Below, one piece after another: positions 8,695-17,372 of a stretch of DNA of 64,000 nt. A program made the position numbers and the translations under genes. Source of the DNA: a virus. Under the pieces are notes generated by a model. That model saw only the letters and a list, made by a program, of their open reading frames with translations. It was not told the origin of the DNA and did no database searches. The stretch's first letter is position 1; the number at the start of each line of letters is the position of its first letter. The DNA is taken from positions 95,413-159,412 of the IMG/VR virus record IMGVR_UViG_3300035698_012088; one strand, given 5' to 3'.

Positions 8695-8722
8695 AATATA
8701 TTGGCGATCCAGGATATTACAA
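8695..8722 (-). promoter_or_regulatory. Sigma70-like promoter, minus strand
   Basis: On the minus strand, TTGTAA (8722-8717), a 16-base spacer and TATATT (8700-8695) lie 26 bases before the zinc ribbon gene's start codon. Confidence 0.5.
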
Positions 8723-8733
8723 CAGGAGACTCC

Positions 8734-9825
8734 ATGAGGATAGATATCGAAACTAAACCTTTCAAAGAGTTTATTAAGACTTTTGAAAAGCATCCAAAGC
8801 ATAAAAATATGCAAGCTTATTTAACAGCTACAGAGGACTCTACTATCAATGTAGCAGTACCAACTGAAGACAATATACAAGATAAACAATATGACCCTAT
8901 TTATATAATGACTGAAATATCAGGTATGTCAGATACCACGGACAAAGATATGTCCTTTGACTTACAAGTTTTAAATGATGCACTTAAGAATACAGATGCA
9001 AAGATTATAACCCTAAAGCAAAATAACACAAAAATTGATATAGGTGTAGAGAGTTCAGCTCCATCAGGAGGTGTAATCTTTGAAGCCGTAGATACCGTTG
9101 AGGGGACTGTTTTAGAAACAGTCATGCCTAAGGGATTGGCAGGATTTGATTACGACAAAAAGTTTGACTTCTATTCCAATAAGGAATCAGAACAATTTGG
9201 GGTGAAGCTTATAAATAGGAATGTTGTTCTCATAGCAGACTGGTACACTCCAGGAGACATCAGTGAGATTGATGCAGTGATGAGCGTTTTTGTAAAAGAT
9301 TACGAACCTAGAGCTATTAAAAAGGATAAGAAAAAGATGCCCGCAGCAAGAAGAGCAAAAAAAGCAGCAGAAGCTACCTTAGATTTACCGGAGATTACAG
9401 ATGAAGAAAATATTAAAAGTGGAGATGAGGATTCCGGTCCTAGTGGTGATAAAGTACTGGGAGAAGGAGCTGAGCAGGTGGATGAGGATACCGAGACAGT
9501 ACCTGGGAATGAATCTGAAAGGGACACTGACAGGAAGGACACAGTCAAAGATCCCAAACCTGACAAGCCTGCCAAAAGGAAGCCCAGGAGAACTGCAGAA
9601 GAAATACTTAAAACAGATATCGCAAAGGCGATCACGAAGTTAGAGGAAAACGGGTATACAGTGTCCTTGGAAGATGAACAAGAGTATCCCCCAACTGTTC
9701 TTGGAAAGGTCGGTTCTGCTATGTCTTTAATGGCAGCAGCAACAGTGGCACTAAAAGATGTTGCAGCAATGACAGAGAATCTCGTTGACAAAGACGAATT
9801 CATTGCTAAACTAAGAGATCTCTAA
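8734..9825 (+). CDS. Unknown two-domain protein, charged linker
   Basis: A 363-residue protein. Residues 1-200 look beta-rich (LTATEDSTINVAV ... SFDLQVLNDALKNTDAKII), a pattern that loosely recalls sliding-clamp folds, but I cannot support that. Residues 200-300 are a highly charged, low-complexity linker (basic then acidic); residues 300-363 are helical. The ATG at 8734 with aggag upstream is chosen over an upstream TTG. Confidence 0.7.
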   Translation: MRIDIETKPFKEFIKTFEKHPKHKNMQAYLTATEDSTINVAVPTEDNIQDKQYDPIYIMTEISGMSDTTDKDMSFDLQVLNDALKNTDAKIITLKQNNTKIDIGVESSAPSGGVIFEAVDTVEGTVLETVMPKGLAGFDYDKKFDFYSNKESEQFGVKLINRNVVLIADWYTPGDISEIDAVMSVFVKDYEPRAIKKDKKKMPAARRAKKAAEATLDLPEITDEENIKSGDEDSGPSGDKVLGEGAEQVDEDTETVPGNESERDTDRKDTVKDPKPDKPAKRKPRRTAEEILKTDIAKAITKLEENGYTVSLEDEQEYPPTVLGKVGSAMSLMAAATVALKDVAAMTENLVDKDEFIAKLRDL

Positions 9826-9826
9826 A

Positions 9827-10036
9827 ATGAGTTCCATTGACAAGTTTCTAAGAGACTGGTGGAGACAAACTGAGCAGATCCTCAGGGCTAGGTATAAATA
9901 CAGCCTAAAGGATGTGAACAAGCAGTACTTAGATGACTGCTTTGAGGTCAGCCTGAGACCGGATCAGGCAGTAAATTATATGGCAGAATTTTATCAGTTC
10001 CATAAACTTAGAGGGAAAAAACCACCCCGGTACTAA
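9827..10036 (+). CDS. Unknown 69-residue protein
   Basis: Not recognised. It is helical, rich in Trp, Tyr and basic residues (DKFLRDWWRQTEQILRARYKY), and ends RGKKPPRY. It follows the previous stop by one base and precedes a tRNA gene. Confidence 0.65.
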   Translation: MSSIDKFLRDWWRQTEQILRARYKYSLKDVNKQYLDDCFEVSLRPDQAVNYMAEFYQFHKLRGKKPPRY

Positions 10037-10049
10037 AAGAAAAATATGT

Positions 10050-10124
10050 GCGCCATTGGTGTTAGAGATAGCATAGGGCCCCTCCAAGGCTCGGGCATCG
10101 GTTTGAATCCGATATGGCGCTCCA
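10050..10124 (+). tRNA. tRNA-Gly(TCC)
   Basis: Acceptor gcgccat (10050-10056) pairs fully with atggcgc (10114-10120), followed by T and an encoded CCA. The anticodon stem gggcc/ggctc closes the loop cctccaa, with anticodon TCC at 10083-10085. The T arm is atcgg/ccgat. Loop position 33 is C instead of the usual T. Confidence 0.88.
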
Positions 10125-10152
10125 CAACCTATAAGGAAATGTAAGAAATAAT

Positions 10153-10365
10153 ATGTATGGAGATTATGATTTTTGGATAGTCTCAAATAGCAAAGAGACC
10201 TTATTGTTTTATGGACCCAAGCCTGAAAAAGTAAATGGAAAGTGGTCCTCAGTATATGGCCCAGTAGGGCAGTTACCTAATAAGAAGTTTAAACCTAACC
10301 AGTTCAAAGAACCGGTACACCTCACCTTATACGAAGAAGATATGTGTAAGTTAGAGGACTCTTGA
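10153..10365 (+). CDS. Unknown 70-residue protein
   Basis: Not recognised. Aromatic-rich with beta pattern (MYGDYDFWIVSNSKETLLFY) and Pro/Gly turns. It stands between a tRNA and an HNH gene. Confidence 0.6.
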   Translation: MYGDYDFWIVSNSKETLLFYGPKPEKVNGKWSSVYGPVGQLPNKKFKPNQFKEPVHLTLYEEDMCKLEDS

Positions 10366-10418
10366 TAATGATGAGATACTGTGGTATATTTATAGTAAAC
10401 CCACAATAGGAGATCATT

Positions 10419-11069
10419 ATGAGAACAATTAAGAAAAACTGCATAAATGGACATGAGGTACATATAAGTAGGATGAAATGTCCAGAGTGCGGAATAGGTA
10501 AATTTGAAAAAGTATATAATACCTGTGAAAACTGCAAAGAGTCTTTTCCTGTTAGACAAAAAATAGGAGGTAAGGCTCTTACAGCATATAATAGAAAATA
10601 CTGCTACACCTGTTCCCCACCTCGCTCTATGAAGTATTGGGATTATATGTCCCCTGCTAAGGAAAAGGTCTGCTCTTGCTGTAAAGAAAAGAAACCTTTA
10701 GAAGAATATGTTAAAGAGAGAATAAGCGTTACAGGTAGACAGCTATACAGTGTTTGGTGTAAAAGATGTAAAAGCTCCTATAGTGTACATTTAAGACGTA
10801 GATATAAGCAGGATATGGTAGACTATAAAGGAGGAGAGTGCTCCCACTGCGGCTATGCTAAATGTTTAAGTGCCTTGGACTTCCATCACGTCGATCCTTC
10901 AAAAAAGGAATTCTCGCTAAAAGAGTACACCACAAGAAAATTATCAGCAGTCTGTAAAAAAGAATTAGATAAGTGTATACTATTATGCGCCACATGCCAT
11001 AGAGCAGAACATGATAGGCTTTTCTTAAAAGATAGGGACTTTTCTAGATTTAAAAAGGAGAATAAATGA
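10419..11069 (+). CDS. HNH endonuclease with zinc ribbons
   Basis: A 216-residue HNH nuclease. The N-terminal half has three CxxC-type ribbons (CPECG, CENCK, CSCCKEKK ... CKRCK). The C-terminal half holds the nuclease core: CSHCGYAKCLSALDFHHVDP near 140, then CILLCATCHRAEH. The active-site HH and the final H are present. It is probably a free-standing homing gene inserted before ruvC and overlaps it by ATGA. A shorter relative lies at 25329. Confidence 0.88.
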   Translation: MRTIKKNCINGHEVHISRMKCPECGIGKFEKVYNTCENCKESFPVRQKIGGKALTAYNRKYCYTCSPPRSMKYWDYMSPAKEKVCSCCKEKKPLEEYVKERISVTGRQLYSVWCKRCKSSYSVHLRRRYKQDMVDYKGGECSHCGYAKCLSALDFHHVDPSKKEFSLKEYTTRKLSAVCKKELDKCILLCATCHRAEHDRLFLKDRDFSRFKKENK

Positions 11070-11809
11070 AGATATTTGGAGTGGATCCAGGAACATCAGA
11101 ATCTGGATATGTAGTATATGATACAGAGACAGAAGATATAATATCGTTTGGTAAAATAGACAACGATGCCTTGCTAAAGATTATTGTTGAAAATCCTGAC
11201 GAAGCAGATGTGATGGCCATAGAAATTATTACATCATATGGCCAGAGAGTTGGAAAAGAGACATTCCAAACCTGTTTCTTCATTGGAAAATGTATGCAAG
11301 GGTTTAGGAAAAAGCATTATAGAATTAAGAGAGTAGATGAAAAGAAGTACATATGTGGCACAGGTGCTGCCAAAGATAGTGGAATAAGACAAGAATTGCT
11401 TGATAGATTTGAGCCAGACTTGATTGCAGGGAAGAGACCCAAAGGTAAACTCAAAGGATTCAAGGCTGATATCTATTCAGCCCTTGCAGTGGCCATAACC
11501 TGTGAAGAACAGTATTTGAAAACACAAAGAATGAAAACACCCATACAGACAGAGGATGAATTAGTAGAGAATTTAATGAAATTGTGGAACGAGCTTTGTG
11601 GGCCTCCCCCCAGTGGATCATCACCTCCAGCTGGAGAGTTTTTTAGATCAGAAAAGAAGTTAACCAATATAGAGATAGGAGACCTAGGGACTGCCCTGGA
11701 GAAATTCAACGGAGAGACAGGTGTATTCTTTAGTGATGGGCTACTAAATATCTACTACTCTCTACATCCTGTAACCAAATCAGATAGAATTGAAGGAAGA
11801 GTAATGTGA
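11066..11809 (+). CDS. RuvC-like Holliday junction resolvase
   Basis: A 247-residue RNase H-fold resolvase, expected to cut Holliday junctions or branched DNA made by UvsX. It begins MKIFGVDPGTSESGY (Asp7); Glu53 lies in AIEIITSYG; the last acidic residue is in GFKADIYSALAVAI (Asp135). These are three positions of the RuvC active site. About 80 residues beyond the usual RuvC length form an extra C-terminal region of unknown role. The stop overlaps a GTG start (GTGA). Confidence 0.85.
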   Translation: MKIFGVDPGTSESGYVVYDTETEDIISFGKIDNDALLKIIVENPDEADVMAIEIITSYGQRVGKETFQTCFFIGKCMQGFRKKHYRIKRVDEKKYICGTGAAKDSGIRQELLDRFEPDLIAGKRPKGKLKGFKADIYSALAVAITCEEQYLKTQRMKTPIQTEDELVENLMKLWNELCGPPPSGSSPPAGEFFRSEKKLTNIEIGDLGTALEKFNGETGVFFSDGLLNIYYSLHPVTKSDRIEGRVM

Positions 11810-11883
11810 CTTCTAAGAAACTAACTTCTCTAGAGGTCTCGGACAAAAAGCATTGGAAAAAGTACAAGGAGAGCAATCTATGA
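11806..11883 (+). CDS. 25-residue basic peptide
   Basis: A GTG start overlaps the ruvC stop (GTGA), with aaggaa nine bases upstream. The peptide is VTSKKLTSLEVSDKKHWKKY plus five residues. Its stop overlaps the ATG of the next gene (ATGA). The double overlap is what real genes here show, so I count it as probably translated; the function is unknown and it may only couple translation. Confidence 0.45.
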   Translation: MTSKKLTSLEVSDKKHWKKYKESNL

Positions 11884-12161
11884 CAAGAGAAACTATATTA
11901 GAGGACAGCAGGAATATGATTAATACTGGTGCAGCAAGAGCAACAGCTCTGATAAAGGCTAATCCAGCAGTGATCGGTTTAGGTCTTGTGATTATAGCAG
12001 GTATCATACAGCCTATTGCAGCAGTTCTAGGCGCAGCAGGTTTAGCAGCATTATCCTCTAATACCCCAGAGGCAAAAGTAGAAGCAGAAGAAGACGCTGT
12101 GGTCGTGCCTGATCAGGATACAGTGACTCCAGTTGAAGGAGCCCCAGATAGAGAGGAATAA
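11880..12161 (+). CDS. Small membrane protein
   Basis: A 93-residue protein with one long hydrophobic stretch (AVIGLGLVIIAGIIQPIAAV, about 29-60, possibly a hairpin of two helices) and an acidic tail. The start has aaggag eight bases upstream. Function unknown. Confidence 0.72.
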   Translation: MTRETILEDSRNMINTGAARATALIKANPAVIGLGLVIIAGIIQPIAAVLGAAGLAALSSNTPEAKVEAEEDAVVVPDQDTVTPVEGAPDREE

Positions 12162-12165
12162 GAAC

Positions 12166-12642
12166 ATTAATGGTAATACACAAGTTAGGCTGGAAAAGGT
12201 AATACCTCATTTCAGTGAACTGTTTTCTAATTTTATTCTTATAGGGGTCCTCTTCAAAAGGGAGGACCCCTATGGGGGATCCAGTAATCAAATAGGCTAT
12301 TCTTCTTTGACCTATGGTACAAAGAAGGCACTATATGCTTTGTGTAAGAGTCTAATGTTAGTGTCTTTTCAAGAGGAAGTTCAAAAGACTACTATGGAAG
12401 ATACTAAATTAGAAGTTATCAAGAAATGTACACCTATAATAGAAACGGAATTTAAAGATTATATCTTAGCAGGAATAAAATTAGAGAACCCTAAGACCTG
12501 GGGGTATTATGTGAATTTTAGACACAAAGGCCTGGACAGATTTGATTTAGGAAGAGCTGTTCTCTGGGCCATGGAACAAATATCCAATAACAACTATGAA
12601 GATGAAGACGATAAAGATAAACCAGAAGAACTACTAAACTAA
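12166..12642 (+). CDS. Unknown protein with unclear start
   Basis: About 158 residues, not recognised; the acidic tail is NNNYEDEDDKDKPEELLN. The frame has no ATG in its first 55 codons. Three readings are possible: a TTG at 12133 without a ribosome site; an ATT at 12166, eight bases after gagagga; or an ATG at 12170 in the next frame, which reaches this frame only by a -1 shift at the AAAA run near 12194. I cannot choose between them. A strong hairpin lies inside the gene. Confidence 0.55.
   Translation: MNGNTQVRLEKVIPHFSELFSNFILIGVLFKREDPYGGSSNQIGYSSLTYGTKKALYALCKSLMLVSFQEEVQKTTMEDTKLEVIKKCTPIIETEFKDYILAGIKLENPKTWGYYVNFRHKGLDRFDLGRAVLWAMEQISNNNYEDEDDKDKPEELLN
12241..12273. repeat. Perfect 12-bp inverted repeat in a gene
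   Basis: ataggggtcctc (12241-12252) is exactly complementary to gaggacccctat (12262-12273), with a 9-base loop. It lies within a coding frame and has no T tract, so it is not a simple terminator. Confidence 0.8.
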
Positions 12643-12649
12643 ACTATAT

Positions 12650-12662
12650 ACCTATTCGTAAA
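12650..12662 (+). promoter_or_regulatory. Recurrent tattcgtaaa motif, copy 1
   Basis: acctattcgtaaa stands before the GP88 gene. Closely similar strings occur at 13430 and 29149, each between genes. It may be a phage promoter element or processing site; the role is inference. Confidence 0.3.
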
Positions 12663-12705
12663 GAGGAGAGTGCTCCCATTATCTGTAAATAATAAGTATT
12701 GTAAA

Positions 12706-13413
12706 ATGATAAGAATGACGATTAAAGAAGCCACTAAATTAACAGGTGGTTTATCCAATCCCTCCAAGATGCCAGGATATGGTTACTCTGTATCTAAAGA
12801 TACATGTCCGGTTATAGCTAAACATAGTGACTGTGACTCTATATGCTCCAAATGCTATGCTAAGAAAGGGAGATATAATTTCCCCAAGGTACAAGCAGCT
12901 ATGAAGCTCAGAGCCCAAAAGAGAATGTTTTCTTTGGAATGGCAGAAAGGTATGGAACACCTTATATCCAAGAGATGTACAGGCTGGTATGGTAATGTCC
13001 CTTATTTCAGATGGCATGACTGTGGAGATATAGAATATGTAGAGGATCTTTTGTCTATCATGAGTATAGCAAAGAATTTACCTAAAGTACACTTTTGGTT
13101 ACCCACCAAGAGATATGAATTAGTAGAAATGATAGATAAAAAAGATGTACCAAAGAACTTAACTATAAGACTCTCTGCACATTATATAGATAGAAAGCCA
13201 ATGTATGACTGTGCTATTGGTTCCCAGGATGGCACATCATTTAAAGTAGAAGACCCTGGTAAACTGAAGAAGTACCCCTTCTCAACAGTTATCAAAGAAA
13301 TATCATATAAAGATGCTAGAATATGTCCCGCCACAAATGGGCAAAAGGGATGTCAAGAGTGTAGAAAATGCTGGGATTCCAAGGTAAAACATATTTCTTA
13401 CAAGATTCACTAA
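12706..13413 (+). CDS. GP88 family phage protein
   Basis: About 235 residues, matching the GP88 family known from mycobacteriophages and other phages, function unknown. The features are a Cys cluster with CPV ... CDSICSKCYAKKGRY, the block FRWHDCGDIEYVEDLL, and FWLPTKRYELVEM, with a late Cys group (CPATNGQKGCQECRKC). The Cys pattern suggests a metal or Fe-S site. Starts at 12706 or 12715 have weak ribosome sites; an in-frame GTG at 12670 is only one base after ggag. Confidence 0.78.
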   Translation: MIRMTIKEATKLTGGLSNPSKMPGYGYSVSKDTCPVIAKHSDCDSICSKCYAKKGRYNFPKVQAAMKLRAQKRMFSLEWQKGMEHLISKRCTGWYGNVPYFRWHDCGDIEYVEDLLSIMSIAKNLPKVHFWLPTKRYELVEMIDKKDVPKNLTIRLSAHYIDRKPMYDCAIGSQDGTSFKVEDPGKLKKYPFSTVIKEISYKDARICPATNGQKGCQECRKCWDSKVKHISYKIH

Positions 13414-13429
13414 AAAAGATTTAGAGCTT

Positions 13430-13443
13430 AACCTATTCGTAAA
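13430..13443 (+). promoter_or_regulatory. Recurrent tattcgtaaa motif, copy 2
   Basis: aacctattcgtaaa follows the GP88 gene and begins the 169-base gap before nrdD. Apart from this motif and the terminator below, I see no supported element in the gap. Confidence 0.3.
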
Positions 13444-13529
13444 AAAGCAGTTCCAGATGTTATGAAATTTTGATCAATTTTTCCCCTATTGATAGATGCG
13501 AAATTGACTAGTAGAGTAAGGACATACAG

Positions 13530-13556
13530 CGGGCCACACTGGGTCCGTATTTTTAT
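13530..13556 (+). terminator. Rho-independent terminator
   Basis: cgggcc (13530-13535) pairs with ggtccg (13542-13547), one G-T pair, six-base loop, followed by tatttttatt. It isolates nrdD from upstream transcription. Confidence 0.75.
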
Positions 13557-13582
13557 TCAAAAGAGAAGGATAGGAGAAAATA

Positions 13583-16500
13583 ATGATAGAAGAAATGACA
13601 TTCCAGAAGTTCCAGAAGAGAGACGGCAAGATAGTAAACTTTGATGAAGCTAAGATTGAGGCAGCAGTGCACAAAGCATATATAGCAGCCAGAGGGTCTA
13701 ATCACTCCTTAGTTCCTAGTATAGTATCAGAAAAAGTGGCAGAAAAAGTATATGGTGAGGACGAAGCAATATGGCACATCAATCAGGTTCATGATCTAGT
13801 TGCTATGTACTTAAAGGAAGTGGGATGTGACGATGTAGGAGTAGCTTATACAGAGTATAGACTTAAGAGGGATAAAGCTAGGAAAGAGATAAAGGTAAAG
13901 AATACAACCAAGTCCAAGAAGAGTATCACAGATGCATCTTTACTATTAGTAGAGGCCTCTGATTGTTATACCACTACTTGGGATAGAAATGAGATAGAGA
14001 AGACCTTAGAGACCCAGACAGAACTAGACTCTGATACTAGAGAAGCAATAGCAAAATTAGTAGAGAACAAGGTAATAGACTCAGGACTAAAAACTATAAC
14101 TACAGCTTTTGTAAGAGAGCTAATTAACACTGTACTACATGAGGGCAACTATGGGTGTGAGGTACAGGACTTAACAGTATATAGAATTTCAAGAGATTTT
14201 GTAGACAATTTGATGTATGACAAGGTAGATGAAAACAGTAACATCTCCAACAACAACCCAGAGGCAGTCTCTATGGCTATCTCTGAAGTAGTGCTCAAGG
14301 AATGGGCTTTAGATACAGTGTTTTCAGATGAATTGAAGAGAGCCCACTTAACAGGGGCAATCCATTTACATGACTTAGGTTATCCTCATAGAGTATACTG
14401 CTCATCCCACAGTATTGAGTATTTGAAGAAATACGGCCTTGTAGGGCATGACAACCTTAATACGGAGTCAGCCCCGGCTAAGAGTGCTAGTGTCCTTACA
14501 GGGCATCTAAACACGTATCTAGCTAGTATGCAGGCTAACTATGCCGGTGCACTAGGTCTCGGCTATGTTAACATCTTCTATGCACCCTACTTAGTGGGCA
14601 AAACAGACAAGGAAATGAAACAGGTTGCACAAGAGTTAATCTTTAATGGTTCTCAGAATGCATTCAGCAGAGGAGGACAGACCCTTTTCTTAGATTTCAA
14701 TATCCATAGTGGAGTACCAAGTTACCTCAGAGATGTTCCTGTAATAGGACCAGGAGGTAAGTATAAAGCAACCATGAATGGTCACGATGCCCTCTTAGAG
14801 GATAGATATGAAAAAGAGGAAGATCCTAATGGAAATAAGCTAATGAGCTTATGGCATGGCGATCTTTGTGTATATAAAGAAGTGTACACTAAACACGGAT
14901 ATAAAGTTGAATATCCCTATACTGATATTAAACTAATGACATATAAAGATTACGAAGTAGAGTCTCGGAGATTCTGCTCAGCCCTACTTAAAGTATGGGA
15001 AGAAGGAGATAAGAATGGCAATATATTTCCGTTTCCAAAATGCGATTTTCACGTTGATGCGGACACCTTCCTTAAGGAAGAAAATCACAAACTGTTTTCT
15101 AAAGCCTGTGAACTATCTTCTGTTAATGGCTCCACGTATTTTGTGTTTGACAGAGATGCTGTTACCTTGTCTGCCTGTTGTTTTTCAGGTGACCAAGATA
15201 TACTAATAAAAGGCAGTGCTAAAGTAACCAAAACAAAGTTTAAAGACTTTAAAGATTTAGACTACGAAGCATATAAAAGAAATTTGACTATTTTTCATAA
15301 TGGTGCTTGGTGTAAGGGTAAATATATAGAGACAGATTCTACAGATGTAGATTTCTATAAAATTAAGACAACAAATAACAAAGAGATGGTAGTAACAGCG
15401 GACCATATATTCCCCACCTGGGGGGGAGATACAGTGGCGTGTCAGTTAGATGTAGAAGACTATCTGCAGTTTAACACACTAGAGTTAGATAAACTAGCCA
15501 CACAGGATCTAGGCCTAACTTTTGAACAAGGGTTCTTGATAGGTCTATATTTAGGCGATGGGAGTTTAGATAAATCAGGTAGAAAACATGATGTATGTTT
15601 TTCACTTAATGAGCGAGATTATAATATAGCTCTACCTTATCTGACTAAAGCTCTAGAAGACTGGAATATTTCTGCAAACATATGCCTCAACACCCCCTAT
15701 AATAATGTTCATCCTGTAAGGATATCCTCTGCAGAACTTATAGACTTTATTAGAGTATGGATAGCCGGGAACCATTGTTATGAAAAAGAATTGGACTTAA
15801 ACGCTCTTGTGCAGTCAACGGAGTTTAGAGAAGGCATAGTGCACGGGTATTACACCTCTGATGGAGGAAACTCCAATAGGATCTACTCAACATCTAAAAA
15901 GTTGATTGATCAGATGGAGTGTGTTTTTACTAGCTTAGGGATGCAGACAACTATAGACGTATCAGATAGGACAGACGAACCTGTAATTATAAGGGGAGAG
16001 CAGTTCAAGAGAAACCACCCCCTATACTGCATAAGATGGTTTAACCTAAAGAATAGAAGAGCATATCCAGAGCATTATAAAGTACATAATAATAGCGTAT
16101 ATTTCAAAATTGAATCTATAGAAAACCTTGGAACTATTTCCGACAAAGCGTATTGTTTTGAAATGGACAATACAGAAGAGCCATATTTTACCCTACCTAG
16201 TGGAGTAATCACACACAACTGTAGACTGCGCACTACACTGGACGATAAGTATGCTTTAATGCATCCTGAATTAGTGTCTTTTTGTGGGTTTCAGAATGTA
16301 ACTGTAAATCTACCCCAAGCTGCATATAGAGCAGCAAGGAAAGGTAATAAGTCCATAGAGGGATTCCTAGAAGAGATAGATAATACAATGAGTCTGTGTG
16401 TACAGGCCCATCTACAGAAGAAAGATAAGATAGCACAGCTTCTAGACAAACCAGGGAAGCCTTTATACCAAATAGGTAAAATAGCTGCCCATGGTAAACC

Positions 16501-17194
16501 TTTTGTTGAGTTAGACAAATGTACATATATCATAGGTATCATAGGACTTAACGATGCACTCAACTATATGTATGGTAAAGAGATGCACGATGACCCAGAG
16601 ATTATGGACAAGGCACTCAAAGTAGTAGCCCATATGTACCATAAGACTCAGAACTACACAAAGAAACATGGACTCAAGTTTACTCTTGAAGAGACTCCAG
16701 CTGAATCCGCTGCAAGAAGATTAGCCAAAACTGATCTTAAGTTCTACCCAGAATCTGCAGGAGTGATCAAAGGTGGAGAGGACACAGAGTATTATACCAA
16801 TAGCATCCATCTCAGTGCAGATGCAGATGTATCTCTCATAGAGAGGATTAGAGAACAAGCCAAGTTTCACTCCCTAATTGAATCTGGGGCCATAACCCAT
16901 GCTTTTGTGGGCGAGGAAAATCCAGATCCCAAGACAATAGAGACATTAGTAGAGAGGGTGTTCTTAGATACCCAATCTGCACAGATCACAATATCCCCTG
17001 AGTTTACAATCTGTGACCGCTGTAAAAAGCAAAGTAGAGGACTGGAAGACACATGTGTTCATTGTGGAAGCCCAGAGGTGAAACACTTAACACGAGTTGT
17101 GGGTTATTTCTCTCTGATAGAAAACTGGAATAAGTCTAAGAGAGAAGGAGAACTCAATGCAAGACATACAGGAGAATATAGAGTCGGAACCTGA
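13583..17194 (+). CDS. nrdD: Anaerobic ribonucleotide reductase with intein
   Basis: The 1203-residue precursor of class III ribonucleoside-triphosphate reductase, which makes dNTPs without oxygen. An N-terminal ATP-cone (about 5-95) is followed by the NRDD core (CSSHSIEYL, FSRGGQTLFLDFNIHSG). A 347-residue intein interrupts it between two adjacent Cys (532/533); the spliced protein would read SAC-CRLR, as in T4 NrdD, with 856 residues. The C-terminus has the zinc site CDRCKKQ ... CVHCGSP and the glycyl-radical region LTRVVGYFSLIENWN. No activase (NrdG) gene is seen in the window. A thioredoxin-fold gene follows closely. Confidence 0.95.
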   Translation: MIEEMTFQKFQKRDGKIVNFDEAKIEAAVHKAYIAARGSNHSLVPSIVSEKVAEKVYGEDEAIWHINQVHDLVAMYLKEVGCDDVGVAYTEYRLKRDKARKEIKVKNTTKSKKSITDASLLLVEASDCYTTTWDRNEIEKTLETQTELDSDTREAIAKLVENKVIDSGLKTITTAFVRELINTVLHEGNYGCEVQDLTVYRISRDFVDNLMYDKVDENSNISNNNPEAVSMAISEVVLKEWALDTVFSDELKRAHLTGAIHLHDLGYPHRVYCSSHSIEYLKKYGLVGHDNLNTESAPAKSASVLTGHLNTYLASMQANYAGALGLGYVNIFYAPYLVGKTDKEMKQVAQELIFNGSQNAFSRGGQTLFLDFNIHSGVPSYLRDVPVIGPGGKYKATMNGHDALLEDRYEKEEDPNGNKLMSLWHGDLCVYKEVYTKHGYKVEYPYTDIKLMTYKDYEVESRRFCSALLKVWEEGDKNGNIFPFPKCDFHVDADTFLKEENHKLFSKACELSSVNGSTYFVFDRDAVTLSACCFSGDQDILIKGSAKVTKTKFKDFKDLDYEAYKRNLTIFHNGAWCKGKYIETDSTDVDFYKIKTTNNKEMVVTADHIFPTWGGDTVACQLDVEDYLQFNTLELDKLATQDLGLTFEQGFLIGLYLGDGSLDKSGRKHDVCFSLNERDYNIALPYLTKALEDWNISANICLNTPYNNVHPVRISSAELIDFIRVWIAGNHCYEKELDLNALVQSTEFREGIVHGYYTSDGGNSNRIYSTSKKLIDQMECVFTSLGMQTTIDVSDRTDEPVIIRGEQFKRNHPLYCIRWFNLKNRRAYPEHYKVHNNSVYFKIESIENLGTISDKAYCFEMDNTEEPYFTLPSGVITHNCRLRTTLDDKYALMHPELVSFCGFQNVTVNLPQAAYRAARKGNKSIEGFLEEIDNTMSLCVQAHLQKKDKIAQLLDKPGKPLYQIGKIAAHGKPFVELDKCTYIIGIIGLNDALNYMYGKEMHDDPEIMDKALKVVAHMYHKTQNYTKKHGLKFTLEETPAESAARRLAKTDLKFYPESAGVIKGGEDTEYYTNSIHLSADADVSLIERIREQAKFHSLIESGAITHAFVGEENPDPKTIETLVERVFLDTQSAQITISPEFTICDRCKKQSRGLEDTCVHCGSPEVKHLTRVVGYFSLIENWNKSKREGELNARHTGEYRVGT
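15179..16219 (+). mobile_element. Intein with LAGLIDADG endonuclease
   Basis: A 347-residue intein inside NrdD. It begins at Cys1 (CFSGDQDILI), has the splicing block TADHIF (TxxH) near intein residue 73, and ends VITHN followed by Cys+1 of the extein. Two LAGLIDADG-type motifs are present (LIGLYLGDGS near 120-129; VHGYYTSDGG later), so the homing endonuclease is probably active. All residues expected for splicing are visible, so excision should restore the CysCys junction. Confidence 0.92.
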
Positions 17195-17372
17195 ATGGGA
17201 TGTTCCCCCAAAGGAATTTCAGGAAGTGATATTAACAATTTTAAAACAGGGACATAAGAATAGAGATCAGGGGTTTAGAGACGAGTTCCCTGAGGAAGTT
17301 AAAGAAGGTTTACGTAGAATGGAGGACCCAGATGATGATTGGGTTCCCCCAGGGTGGGAGAAAGATGTATAA
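17157..17372 (+). CDS. Unknown 71-residue acidic protein
   Basis: Not recognised. Acidic, with the string PPKEFQEVILTILKQGHKNR and a Pro/Trp-rich end (DDDWVPPGWEKDV). It starts inside nrdD (38-base overlap, aaggag upstream) and overlaps the next gene by eight bases, so it is translated with the reductase genes. Confidence 0.7.
   Translation: MQDIQENIESEPEWDVPPKEFQEVILTILKQGHKNRDQGFRDEFPEEVKEGLRRMEDPDDDWVPPGWEKDV

Noticed and set aside
9300-9803. 167-codon minus-strand frame
   Set aside because: It mirrors the low-complexity charged linker of the plus-strand gene and has no start signal.
8734-9825. Sliding clamp
   Set aside because: The beta-rich N-terminal half recalls clamp domains only vaguely, and there is no conserved clamp motif that I can point to.
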